Positions 33,154-44,395 of a stretch of 64,000 nt of DNA are shown piece after piece. The notes beneath the pieces were generated by a model, which saw only the letters and a program-made list of their open reading frames with translations, was not told the DNA's origin and searched no databases. Every line of letters begins with the position of its first letter. The stretch's first letter is position 1. Source of the stretch: Ischnura elegans (lineage: Eukaryota; Arthropoda; Insecta; Odonata; Coenagrionidae). The stretch spans positions 40,281,644 through 40,345,643 of the forward strand of contig NC_060251.1 of the NCBI RefSeq assembly GCF_921293095.1. The letters run 5' to 3'. Both the position numbers and the translations under genes were made by a program.

Positions 33154-33761
33154 GTACATACAGTGCTTAAAATTACGTACAAGTATTTTCTGGAAATTTA
33201 GTTTCATTTAAAGTTGACCTGTGTCTTGAAGTAAAGGTCTTGAAGAATTAAATGCAAATTTTTATATTTATTTATGTTGAATAGGTTGTTTGATAATTTG
33301 GTTATGTTCAAAAATAAAAATACTTTAACTTTTACTTTAAATAATTAAAAAGCATTAAAAAAGCTCGTAAAAATTGTGAAATTTTCAATATTTTGGCAAA
33401 TGTAAGACCCGTTACGCGACGGAAAGATCATCTGATCTAAACCAAATTAAAACATTATGTATTAAGGTTCTACTTGAAGACTTTGCAAACTATTCCCCTA
33501 AGAAAACATTTCATTCAAAAATTAAAAAAAAAATATCCCAAAAATGGAGTTTTTCATATTTTGTCAAACTTTAAGGCCTATGCGCGACCGGAACATGTTA
33601 ACCGATTTTGTTACTTTTTTCCTTGTTCGTTGTCTTTACAATTCACGATTTTTCCGCGCTATTGCAACTTTGAAATGAAAAGAGTTTTTTCGGTTCACTT
33701 TGATATTTATTCACCTTCATCAGGCCTTTTTTGTAATGATTTTTTCCGTTCTAATTGTAAG

Positions 33762-33855
33762 TCAGTTTACCGAAATTTTTCATCTAACACTTTTCCTTTC
33801 TGCATCCTTCCTTATGTGGTGATTTATTTGAAGGCGCTGGTACTAGCGATGTACT
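33762..33855 (+). repeat. Diverged duplicate of the candidate leader exon
   Basis: 'cagtttaccga', 'ttcctttctgcatccttcct' and 'atttgaaggcgctggtac' correspond in order to 32868-32960 ('cagttcaccga', 'ttcccttctgtatcccttcc', 'gtttgaaggcgcttgggtac'). No TATA box at the matching distance was seen. Confidence 0.55.
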
Positions 33856-34217
33856 AAAAAAAATACCATTCATCGTGAAAAATACACTACTGTGTGTACT
33901 GGAACGTTGGCAAACTTAGCATTTAAAGTCTTCAAGACATATGCTTCAAAACACTAATCAACGTTAAACTTAGAGGTCAAGAGAAAAAAAAGTTAAATCT
34001 AATGATAAAAATGAAATAAAAAAGAGAAAATATATAATATAAATAATAAAAGATAAATAAAGCACGTTTTTACCAAAAGCATTATAAAATGCACTAAAAA
34101 GTAAAAAAAAAAGTTTTTCATCGCTCGTAGAATAAAGCGTAGGTTCTAATTAGGAACATAGGAAATAAGTGAAGAAGAGGCTGGTTGGTGAGAAAAGACT
34201 GGTTCGCAATATTAATA

Positions 34218-35019
34218 CGAGGGAGGTTTTTTTTCAATCGCTCAGCAAAAACACCATGCAAGCGACAGGCGGATACTACGCAGGTAGGCCAACTGCGCGT
34301 CCTCCGTACTACACCCTCAAGTCATTTCTGACCTGACGAGTAATTTCTGACCAAGTCATTTCCGTAAGTCGTTAGTTTAAGGTTAGTAGCAATCTCATTA
34401 ACTACACTGCCTCTTGATTGATTCTCCTGCCAAGTGCATTGCGGAGCGACAGCCAGAAAACTCGCCGAATGGCTTCAGCATTGACATGTCTTGACCTTTG
34501 TGCCGATAAAAGAGAATTTTTCGTTAATGAAATGTGGCTATAGTGTGAATTAGTGAGAAATATTACGTCCATTGCCATTCAAAACAAAGGAAGAGAGATG
34601 CTGACTTCTGGAAGTGTTTTGATCCATGACAACGCCCGTCATCACAGCGCTAATGCAGCCCAACTGCTCCTTGAGCAATTTCAATGGGACATTTTCGATC
34701 ACCCGCCGTGCAATGCCGACTTAGTGCTGGGGGACTTCCATATTTACGTTGAAATAAATATGTGGCTTGGATGGCTGGCGTTTTCAAACGGGCGATGAGA
34801 TTCAGGGCAAAGGCAGGACAAATTCATTGGAAGTCATAGGCGGCAACATTCCATGAAGAAGGTATGGTAAAGCTTTTCCACAGGCACGACCAATCCCTCA
34901 ATCAACGAGGCGATTATGTCGAAAGGACGCCACAAATATGCTCAGCAATGAAAACAAATTTAATCTATCGCTTTGTCTTCTGGTCATGACCCATCGCAGG
35001 TTGAAAAAAACGGTCCTCG
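34218..35019 (+). mobile_element. Internally deleted mariner element (802 bp)
   Basis: CGAGGGAGGTTTTTTTTCAA at the left and TTGAAAAAAACGGTCCTCG at the right are inverted and flanked by TA on both sides, the Tc1/mariner duplication. Full mariners are about 1.3 kb, so roughly 500 bp is missing, mainly the transposase N-terminus. Confidence 0.85.
34553..34925 (+). pseudogene. Mariner transposase C-terminal remnant
   Basis: The frame 34553-34798 encodes the second half of the DD34D catalytic domain: 'IHDNARHHSANAAQ' holds the second aspartate, 'FDHPPCNADLVLGDFH' the third, with 34 residues between them. A stop in a shifted frame ends it at 34798. Homology resumes in another frame near 34860-34920 ('LNQRGDYVER', the mariner C-terminus). 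The helix-turn-helix region and the first catalytic aspartate are absent, so no active enzyme can be made. It lies between the TIRs of the deleted mariner element. Confidence 0.88.
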
Positions 35020-35021
35020 TA

Positions 35022-36056
35022 TCTAAACCTAATCAGCATCCACGCTTTAACCTCCTAGTGACGAAAAGCTTATTTATTTGACCTACTTTTTAGTGCATTT
35101 TATACTGCTTTTCGTGTTTTTTGGATCTTTTTATTTTATTTTTATTACCGAAGTTTTAGTGATGAAAACAAAATATCGGAATGGAATGGTCTAGAACTCT
35201 TATCCTTCGACGGATTTAAGTGTCAGAAGTTGCGGAAGAAACTATTGCCGTCTATAAAGAAATTTTAAACTATTTTTCCCTATGGAAATTTAGTGAATTG
35301 AAATCCACGTACCCTGTGCCTTCATGTAGGGTGAGCTCTCTCCTCGCTTATCCAAAACAACCTCCGGGTCGAATTACTGAGAGATTGGGTAGGAATAAGA
35401 AGATTCAAAATACTGAAAATTCTTCCAGAGCGCAATTCTAAAAGATAACTCGCTAAGCCTTTTTGTTCAATAATGATCACGTGCTTAAGAGATTATCATA
35501 ACTGGTAGCAAGGTTCTAAATAGGCGATGAATACTGCAATTTATGTTGCCAGTCAAATGACGCGTTCGCACGCAAATTATTGGGTTTTTAGGTAACTTTC
35601 ATGCTTTGTGCCAAATTAAAATTGTTTTTGGCGAAATCAGGGTTTTAGAGTAGATGGCCGAAAACATTTCATCTAAAACTGATCAGAAATTGGCAAATAT
35701 ATACTGCTATATTTTCACCGTCTAACGCAGTAGGGGAGATAATAAAGAGAGGAGTCCTAGAAATGAGCCAGGAGATGTGTCGCCTCCTCCGGAAATGAGG
35801 AATTTATTTAAGAAATAGTATATCGCATGACTCACGATAGAATCGAGGAATTTTAGGTTAAAATGTCTTCGGAAATGTACTACACAACCCTAATTTGGTT
35901 CCAGGCAATTTTTCTTTGCCTCCGAACACGAAAAAAATGCTACAAACGAGTGCTTTGGAGGAACAAAGGGGTGGATAATTCAACAGTGGCTAGATTTCAT
36001 TCATAGGGTATTTAAAGCTTGTCCATATACATGCTAAGAATTGAAAAATAAGTGAC
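35022..36056. other. No recognisable gene or repeat
   Basis: Non-repetitive AT-rich DNA with short open frames only. Confidence 0.4.
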
Positions 36057-36725
36057 AATAGGGTAGTTTCCTTCATCAAAGAAAACGAAAGGCATTGATT
36101 GCGATTCGTTACCCACCATTAGTGTATTCATAATACAAAAATTATTTGGTTTTTGAAATACCGGTTTAGACGAATGGCAAGGGTCAAATTTTATCCTCAT
36201 TTGAAAAAGGCCAGATTGGCGCCCATGCGATTCCACTCCACGTGACGTCACAGGGACCTAGTTTCTACACGAGAGGATAGGAGTTATACATCGTCTGAGG
36301 TTACCAATGCATGCATGAGGCACAGAGTTCAGGGAAACATGTCATAATAATCACCTATTAAAAATGGCTAAGGTCGGAAAGTTTTCTTCGTTTGATAAGG
36401 TATTAATAAATCTTTTTTAAGCCAAGCGCTACCAGCCAGCAAGGTACTCAGCTACCCGCTAGCATCCTGCGTCCTATCAGCGCTCAGAGCCTCGATCAAG
36501 GTCACCTCACAAGGCGGGAGGGGGAACCAGAAATGCGTCGCACGGACTTTTTCCCATCATTCATACTTACGCGTCGCGTTTTCGCGCGCTTGAAAATTTT
36601 CACTTTTCATTTAATCGCGAAAAATAGATATCGTCATTTAAAAATCTAAAAGCGTGAAATACGTACTCCAGGAGTAATAATCTTTCGATTTAGGCAATAA
36701 AAAAATTATAGGAAACCACCCTATT
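36057..36725 (-). mobile_element. MITE family M, copy 3, inverted (669 bp)
   Basis: The ends read AATAGGGTAGTTTCC and GGAAACCACCCTATT. The interior is the reverse complement of the other copies. Confidence 0.85.
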
Positions 36726-36831
36726 CCGTAGGAAAAAACTCGAGGCAAGCTCTGCATGTCAAAAATGTCAAAAGTCTGTAAAAGATTTGAGGGCTTGTGA
36801 TTTACTAAACGGAATATACTTACTTAGGTAC

Positions 36832-37026
36832 CTATGCACTGCTCACGGCAGGTGGCGCGAACATCGCCAACTCATTTCGAAACTTTGCCACCAGCTGCAT
36901 AGTATGTATGTGCTCGATGGCTCCGTGAAGGTCTTTGCTTAGCTGCAGTAAAGTTTCCACTTTGCTCCCAGAGAGAACTAAGTAACCTTTTTTAGTTTTG
37001 CTCATTGGTTTGTGAAGATAGTTCAT
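36832..37026 (-). CDS. Unidentified 64-codon open frame
   Basis: I do not recognise this protein. The frame runs from an ATG at 37026 to a stop at 36832, and its composition looks more coding-like than its neighbours: mixed hydrophilic and hydrophobic residues, helical stretch 'SKVETLLQLSKDLHGAIEHI', end 'PPAVSSA'. An in-frame stop lies three codons before the ATG, so it would be a small protein or a last exon whose acceptor lies within the first 20 codons. No signal peptide or membrane segment is evident. Chance cannot be excluded. Confidence 0.2.
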   Translation of the reverse strand: MNYLHKPMSKTKKGYLVLSGSKVETLLQLSKDLHGAIEHIHTMQLVAKFRNELAMFAPPAVSSA

Positions 37027-38895
37027 AAATATTAACAGGATTTGTCTTGGATGGCGCCAATGAATTATAAATAATTGAATTTTCCCAAAATTAATTCCGT
37101 AACCCTCTGCAATTTCTCTGACTAAAAGCTTTAATATTATGCATGTTTGTTCTCATTATCAAAAGTTTTGTACTTTAGCTTCCAATAAAGGACAAAACTA
37201 AGAATTTTGCTAGTTCAACTATTGATATTTTAATTAATACTCTCGTTAAAGTACATTAAGGAGGAAAGGTGTGGATTGAGAAACGATATGGTATCACCTT
37301 ATCTGTAAAAAAATCAATTGAAATAAAATGAAGTGCTATAATCATCCTGTCCCCTTTATAATTGTGTATTATCGCTGGGGAATTTCAATTCTTTTTTAAA
37401 TTCAATCGTGCCATCAAGGTCTACTTCTAATCATTTTTCTTCCGTGCGAGTTGAATCTGTTTTTATTTGAAAGATTTAATGGAGAGATTATTTCTAATTC
37501 TTATATCTTGTATTTTACATTATCGACAGTTGAACTTCTTCAACTCGATTTATTCATGTTTTTACTTCACGAATATGATGAAACTCAACCTTTTATAGGT
37601 TATCATCAAGTAATCATTTATTAGTCGGTAATTTTGAATTCTTATCAGTGGCAAAAAATAATAACTACGTTCTAACGATTTTCCTTACGCTGTAATCAAT
37701 CTGATTTTCCAAACTCCATACGTATCGTTTTCGATGGTATTTTCTAAAAAGGCGAATAATTCGAATTATTTGCAGGGAAGCACTAAATTAACTATTGATT
37801 AAATTAAATGACTCTATTGATTTTTGTATATATTCATTCGTATATTCATCAAAATTTAACGTAACGTCGCATGTAAACCTGGCATAACATTGATGGGTAC
37901 GATTCCAGAACATCCTTGACGTAAGTAATAAGATTTGTACGGCTACGTTCCACTAAAACGTCTTTGTTATTAAATCACACCGGTTTAAAATTAAAAAATT
38001 TCAAATTAAAACTCCCTTGCCTTCATATCATTGGTAAATGTAACACTATTTGTGGATCTGGTAAAAAGACAAAATTCCTCAGCAAAATAATGTATCCACA
38101 TTTACATGCATCTCGATCTTTATTCTTCCCAAATTTTTTTCTCTTTCAAAACGATACATTAATTCTGCAACCCCAAATCGTGGTACAATCCATTAAAAAT
38201 GAACACTTTATCATAAGATTGTTTTTGATTTCTTTAAAAATACTTATGTTCTATGATTTTGATATCTTGAGCTCAAGCTAACATTGATAACCTCAAGTTA
38301 CTGATTCTCCTATCCTACTAGAAAATTCTCTACTTCAAATGTCAAAAATTATAGTCGACTGTAAATCGGCCCGACTGCCTTGTTTTCTGAGTGAAGGTAT
38401 ATATTATTAATTGCTATTTTTCATGATGATACAAGTTCATTTGTTCAATGGATCAAGTAAATTTGTTATTAATGCGTTATAAAAAATCTATTAATGGAGT
38501 ATGATATAGTGGAACATGAAAATATTTCAATACCTATCTTCATACTGCGAATGTGTATTTTTATGAAGATATATACGCACTCAGAGCCAAAATTTTCCAC
38601 AGTGCGATGAACCAAGTAGCACGACCTCATACAGATTCTGCGCTTTTCCAAGTTACCGTTATACTTTCCGATCCCGATAAAACCACAGCAGGCGTTGGCC
38701 GTGACTTTGCTCCGAATCACTTTTCCTCCGCTCCGATAAAAAATCTCCTCCATTCCATTAACATAAATCGCATTCGAAACTTTGTAACGAGCTCTATTCT
38801 ATGACCCATTATTTTTCGGAGAAGAATCTGGCTTTCCCTCGTAGGTAAAAGGTTTCCGCCTGGAAAATGGCCAATGTCCGATTTGATTACTGTTA
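37027..38895. other. No recognisable gene or repeat
   Basis: AT-rich DNA. Open frames at 37964-38281 and 38469-38753 look like chance: biased to F, I, K, L and S with no family features. Confidence 0.4.
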
Positions 38896-39365
38896 AGCCT
38901 GAATCACACGATCATTTTTTTCGTCGCGAAAGTGATCACTATCGCGATCACTGCGCAAAATGATCGTCGGCGAAAAATTGTTTTTCGCGATCGCGATGAG
39001 GATTCCCATCGCTATTTTTCATCACTCGTCCGGTCGCTTTTTCCGTCGCTAAAACCGTCACTAAAACCCCATATCAGCCAATCGGAACGCATTCCCCTAT
39101 GGAGCGATTGCAGCGCAATGTTTGACAATTGTGGGAACGACATAAATATACAAACACGCTATATAATTTCGTGATGTGGGTCCTATGACAACGAGCTCTG
39201 ATATTGGAAATGATGCGAAAAGCGACGCGACGGCGGGAGTGACCGTGTGATTCAGAAAAATGATCACTAGAGCGATTGCTTTTCGCGACGAAAATAACGA
39301 ATCGACGAAAAATCTCGATAGTGATCACTTTCGCGACGAAAAAAAATGATCGTGTGATTCAGGCT
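38896..39365. mobile_element. MITE with long TIRs, 470 bp, TTA TSD
   Basis: AGCCTGAATCACACGATCAT at the left and ATGATCGTGTGATTCAGGCT at the right begin TIRs of about 50 bp that continue through 'ttcgtcgcgaaagtgatcac'. TTA flanks both sides (38893-38895, 39366-39368), consistent with a Harbinger-type insertion. The interior repeats 'gatcgcgat' and 'tcgcgacgaaaa' words. Overlapping frames inside are by-products. Confidence 0.85.
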
Positions 39366-39368
39366 TTA

Positions 39369-40140
39369 GCTAGTTAGATTTGATCATTTTTGTGTCCCTA
39401 GAAAATATATTGACTTGGCCAAAAACAATCAGGTATTTCTGGTTTGGTTTTTTGCATGTAGACTGCAATGAATGATAAAATGCATAAAAGAGAGCTGCAC
39501 TAATTATTCTTGTTCACAGAGCGGACACTGTAAAGCACAAGATTCATAATTATGCTCTTATTTTGCGGGCGGAAATTTGTAGTAATCCTTTATCGTAGGA
39601 CATTTCATAATTATAATACCTTGATAATGTTACGCTGTGACGAAACCATGGTCGGTTACAATGAATTACAATGTAGAAACGGCCAAGTTTTTATTTCTTC
39701 TATTCCTATAATTAGAACAGAGTCATAAAGATGCACAGCCACCTACCTCTACCTCATGATGCTCGATAACGCGTACAACTTAGAAATTTAGATACAAACG
39801 ACAAAAGAATGATACCGTAATCATTACTAGTTACAATATTTTTCTTAATAATAAAAAAATGGTCGGTTTTTATAATTAATTACGTAAATTTTAAAGATTT
39901 TTAATTTTTAAAGCTAACGAAAAATCAACATTTTTTGGGCCATGTATAAATTAGGAATAGCGCAAACAAAGTCTTCCAAAATATCGATAATCGGGCATAA
40001 TGCAAAGTAAGGGTAAAGCACAAGTCTTTGAAAATAATGAAGTGGTTTACGACAAGGGTCAATGTGAAAGTGGAATTTATATGATACTTAATTAATATTT
40101 ATTATGTGGAAGAATATGAAGTGTTGCATGTTAATGGCTA
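39369..40140. other. No recognisable gene or repeat
   Basis: AT-rich, non-repetitive by eye. Confidence 0.4.
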
Positions 40141-40307
40141 TGTGGCGGCCGCACCTCCTGCCTCGCCGCCACACCGCTTGCCCGGAGGCAAGTTAAACCG
40201 CTTGGGAGGCGACCACGCTACCGCTGGGCTATCTGGACTGTTGGAAGGAAGCGATGACGGAGCCGGGCAAGCGGTGTGGCGGCGAGGCAGGAGGTGCGGC
40301 CGCCACA
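40141..40307. repeat. Perfect GC-rich palindrome, 45-bp arms, tRNA-half-like loop
   Basis: 40141-40185 and 40263-40307 are exact reverse complements ('tgtggcggccgcacctcctg...'). The 77-bp loop read on the minus strand contains 'GATAGCCCAGCGGTAGCG' (A-box-like) and 'GCCTCCCAAGC', which resembles a tRNA D-arm and anticodon arm. No B box follows. The GC content is far above that of the flanks. Confidence 0.85.
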
Positions 40308-41075
40308 GCTATGATGCCGAGAAGTTGGACTGATGCAATAGGTACCATATTTGGCGACGTAAAAAACCGAAAGTAGCTGGCTCGCATCTTGTGGAGAACA
40401 TTGACGAGGTCTGAAATTAGGAGTTCAGCTTTTTATAATGTTTATGAATCGGTATTAGTGTATCTATAACTGAGAAATCTAAAATACCGCAAAACTGAAT
40501 CGATTAATGAACTAAAACGATGATCTATTCAAACTTAAGAAGATTCGTATGTGCGTAGAGAGCATGAAATACCTTCCATCGCACACTCATTCTTTGCTTG
40601 AAAAATGAGTGTGGGAATCCATTCCCTTGATGCAACGTTGCTGCTGTAGCTAGGTGCCAAGCTTAAATGGTTTGAGCTACTCGGGACAGATATCTTTGAG
40701 AGCGTAACATAGAACTTCGTCTTGGATCTTCATTTGATTTCTAGGTACGACAGAAACGATTAAAAAAGAGAGTTATTCGGCCGAACGGATAGGTATAGGA
40801 ATCCTTTTTTTCCCCCGAACAATTAAGTACTTCAATAAGTGTAAGATGGGGCTCAGCAGATACGGTACTCCTGGACAGTCCCGAGGGTAACACCCGGGGG
40901 AATTTTCATGAAAATAACATTCCCTTCGGTTCATTTTGGAACCTAATTAATCTACTTATCTGGGGTTCTAATTCATGATTTTAAGTTAATGCGCACCTTA
41001 AATTTGAAATCAATAATTGTATTCCAAGTTTTTTAAAAGTCCAATTTAATTCGAATGAAGGTATTTTGCACTTTT

Positions 41076-41241
41076 GGTGATGGTTTTCCGGGTTTACACC
41101 GCGTTGATTCATGTTTTGCGGACGACAGCTTCGGGCGCGTTCCAGCTCCCGTCTTCGGGTCGGTACGGGAGCTGGAACGCGCCCGAAATTGTCGTCCGCA
41201 AAACATGAATCAACGCGGTGTAAACCCGGAAAACCATCACC
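41076..41241. repeat. Near-perfect hairpin, 77-bp arms, 12-bp loop
   Basis: 41076-41152 and 41165-41241 are reverse complements with two mismatches. The loop is 'cttcgggtcggt'. The arm word 'atgaatcaacgcggtgtaaa' resembles family K at 10955-10990. Open frames through it in both strands are products of the symmetry. Confidence 0.9.
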
Positions 41242-41764
41242 TATCAACTCACCGCGGAAGCCTCCGTAATAATTATTTTCGGAAAGCAATATAAAGTTTA
41301 GTTCTTCCCATACATATTTACATTTATTCAACATCTTTCCTTCGTAAATTGAATCTAAGGGGGGCCCTTTGCGTGGCCAATTTCGGACCAAGTTCTTTCG
41401 ACCATACATCTCGATGGGACTACGGACTGAGGGAAGGAAAAAGGAAGAAGGCGCCTCCGCGATGAGGAGTCCGTCGACGCCTCCGAGCGTGACGATATAT
41501 GCGAAAGGGAAAAGGACGAATAATCTCCACGCCACCGCCGACGACGCGGGCTTCCGTTATCCAAATCCGAATTTACTCTACCTAGAGAAATGTTTATAAT
41601 ATTCTATCGTATGAATGGCAATGGCGAGCGGATTGGTATAATGAAGGCGACCCGCAAAATCGCGGCCTTACTGACCGTGGCTCGTCGGGTGAAACTTATC
41701 GCCGTGAGGAGAAAAGGTTTTTTTCGGTAAACAGGAACAGACCTTTAACGTGCCTCATGGGTCT

Positions 41765-42432
41765 AATAGGGTGGTTTCCTATTATTTTTTATTGCCTAAA
41801 TCGAAAGATTATTACTCCTGGAGTACGTATTTCACGCTTTTAGATTTTTAAATGACGATATCTATTTTTCGCGATTAAATGAAAAGTGAAAATTTTCAAG
41901 CGCGCGAAAACGCGACGCTTAAGTATGAATGTCGGGAAGTCTCTCCGCGTGACGTATTTCTGGTTCCCCCTCCCGCCCTGCGAGGTGACCTTGAGGCGAG
42001 GCTTAGCGCTGATACGACGCAGGCTGCTAGCGGCTAGCCTAGTACCCTGCTGACTGGTAGCGCTTGGCTTAAATAAGGATTATTAATAACTTATCAAACG
42101 AGGAAAACTTTCCGAGCTTAGCCAGTTTTAATAAGTGATTGTTAAGACATGTTTCCCTGAGCTCTGCGCCTTATGCATGCAATGGTAACCTCAGACGACG
42201 TATAACTCCTATCTTCTCGTATAGAAACTAGGTCCCTGTGACGTCACGTGGAGTGGCATCGCATGGGCGCCAATCTGGCCCTTTTCAAATGAGGATAAAA
42301 ATGGACCATTGCCATTCGTCTAACCCGGTATTTCTAAAACAAAATAATTTGTATATTATGAATACACTAATGGTGGGTAACGAATCGCAATCAATGCCTT
42401 TCGTTTTCTTTGATGAAGGAAACCACCCTATT
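41765..42432 (+). mobile_element. MITE family M, copy 4 (668 bp)
   Basis: AATAGGGTGGTTTCC and GGAAACCACCCTATT are exact inverted ends. This is the best-preserved copy. Confidence 0.88.
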
Positions 42433-42579
42433 GGAGTAATCACATCACGTCATGTTACTGCGCTGATTTCATATAAACACGCTCACCAATATTACCAAGG
42501 GGATATTTTATTCTTTCATATCCATATTTTCTCAACATTTATTATACTGGGTGGAGAAAAATTAAGTCAAATACTGATG

Positions 42580-43340
42580 AAACCACTCTCCTCTAGTACT
42601 CAGGACCCATGCTCTACCCAATGTGTTCATATAGGGAGAAGAAAAATTGTGACACGAAATTTTATCCCTGGATAGCTGATGCCAGCGGGAAACAAAATTA
42701 CAAGGGATTAAAAGGTCGAAAACGCTCTATTTTTAAACTACAGAAACTTTGACCCAAGCGCTCCAATTGGCCGCGAGTTTGGCCTGTTGACGGATGCCTA
42801 GGAAACATCACGATCTCCGGCAGGCATATAACATTCGAAGTCATGAGTTGTTCAGAGTTGACTTTTAAATCGCCTAAAACCATAGGAAAAATTGTCGAAA
42901 ACTATTTTTTTTCCACCTAATACAGTTTTTCCAACTGCCTCTATGCCTCTACTTTTTGGGGGCATCGGGAAGTCAAAAAATCGATTTTAATAAGATATTT
43001 GTAAATCTCTGAGAGGCTTGTCGATTGCACCAAGAGTATCGTGGCAGCCATTGGTCTTCAACTTGTTCCATTCATAAAGCCTCTCAGCCTATTCAATTGA
43101 TTCTAGGATTCAATTGAAGGAGGTTAAAAATTACCGTTGTCGTCTAGGTTGAAAACGCACCATTTTTAATTACATAGACATTTAGCGAAGCGCTCCGATT
43201 GGCTGCGAATTTGCCCCGTTTGCCCGTAAGCTGTGGATAACTCATGGCTTTGAATACTTTGCCGGGGCTCCCTTCCCAAATAAGACTCTATATATGCCAC
43301 AGTTCATTTTTTAAATTTAGTTGGTATGCTTCATAATTTT
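42580..43340. repeat. Repeat family D, copy 2 (uninterrupted) and a further fragment
   Basis: 42580-43070 is collinear with 1926-2680 but lacks the 245-bp MITE. The fragment 43130-43260 repeats 'gaaaacgc.ccatttttaa' and 'gcgctccgattggctgcgaa', so a second piece of the same family follows directly. Confidence 0.7.
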
Positions 43341-43360
43341 TCTCTTCCGTGTACATAATA

Positions 43361-43790
43361 CCCTACGACAAGAATAATCCAGAGATTTTTCGCTACATGT
43401 TAGATTGAGCGGGCAAACATCTCCAACGCGCATTCGGCCAAATACTTCTATATTTTTGCTATAATGGTATATACGAATTTTCTAGCTGTAATGGATACAT
43501 TTTTGATGACATGTTTCACAACATCAGGCCTCATTTCGTAGAAGTTATTAATATTCGAATTTGTATTTAGACTATTCCATTAATATTTATGAAAATTATC
43601 CTTTCCAATTTTGTTAATAGCTGATGTCCTAATAACCCCCTACACACGCCAATTGAGGCGGCTTGCGGAGTAGTGAGTAGATTAACCTAAAGACCTTCTC
43701 GGACGACATCGTATTTTATCCTTACACACAGTCATGGCGATGCTGAATTGTTGCCATTTCCAATAAAAGGCGAAGAGTGGGCAACGAAGA
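43361..43790 (-). repeat. Repeat family H, minus copy 1
   Basis: 'aataatccagagatttttc', 'ccaattgaggcggcttgcgg' and 'agaccttctcggacgacatcgtattt' align in order with 44396-44680. Its core matches the reverse complement of the 10.6-kb copy. Confidence 0.5.
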
Positions 43791-43794
43791 TATA

Positions 43795-44041
43795 TGAAGG
43801 GGTGAGGAGCCAAGGGGAGCAAGTGATTTCTTTTTTGTATAGAGTTAGGTACAGAAATTATGTATAGAAAATAAACCAGATCAATTAGATACTTAAAAGT
43901 ACATTTGAACTTCCACTCGATATCTTCACATAACATAAACTTATTCGCATCCCTTGGCAACCAAGTTTTGTGTATTTCCAGTAACAATTAACTTTACCTA
44001 ACTCTGTTGTGGAAAAAATCACTTGGCTTCTCACCCCCTCG
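43795..44041. mobile_element. Tc1/mariner-type MITE, 247 bp, with TA TSD
   Basis: The left end TGAAGGGGTGAGGAGCCAAG and right end CTTGGCTTCTCACCCCCTCG are inverted, extending through 'gagttaggta'. TA flanks both sides. The interior is non-coding. Confidence 0.75.
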
Positions 44042-44395
44042 TATATTATTATTATTATTATATTTTACAAGTTACAAGTTGGCTATTTACCAGGTGGTAA
44101 CAGTTTATACAAAATAAAAATAAAATCAAAAATATTGCAAATGAGAAATACATTACCAAAATGAAACTAGATAGTGAATATTTAAAATTCAATGATATTA
44201 ATATTCCAATATAAATCCTCTACACCTCTTCTTGAAAATCCTTACGTTGTTGGGGTAGGGCTTAAACAGTTCTGTAGGGAGTCTATTCCATTCCGTAATC
44301 GTCCTGTTGAGGTACGAGAATTTCTTTACGTTAGTCCTTTGCGGCCGGCATTTCATCTTGTATTGGTGATCATGCCTACCAATATATGATATACC
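44042..44395 (-). pseudogene. 5'-truncated LINE end, antisense, with ATT/AAT tail
   Basis: The minus strand from about 44395 to 44215 encodes 'YIGRHDHQYKMKCRPQ', 'KKFSYLNRTITEWNRLPTEL' and 'NVRIFKKRCRG', the same C-terminal block as the LINE at 5.8-6.4 kb ('YLGRRDHNYK', 'DWNDLPEEI') but from a different family. A 3' UTR and a TAATAATAATAAT-type tail follow at 44046-44062. The catalytic RT domain is absent. Its tail abuts the TA-flanked MITE. Confidence 0.75.

Noticed and set aside
38932..39328. Frames of about 80 codons on both strands
   Set aside because: They lie inside the 470-bp inverted-repeat MITE and follow from its symmetry.
40981..41535. 184-codon minus-strand protein
   Set aside because: Half of it runs through the 77-bp hairpin, so the same peptide words appear on both strands; it is an effect of the palindrome.
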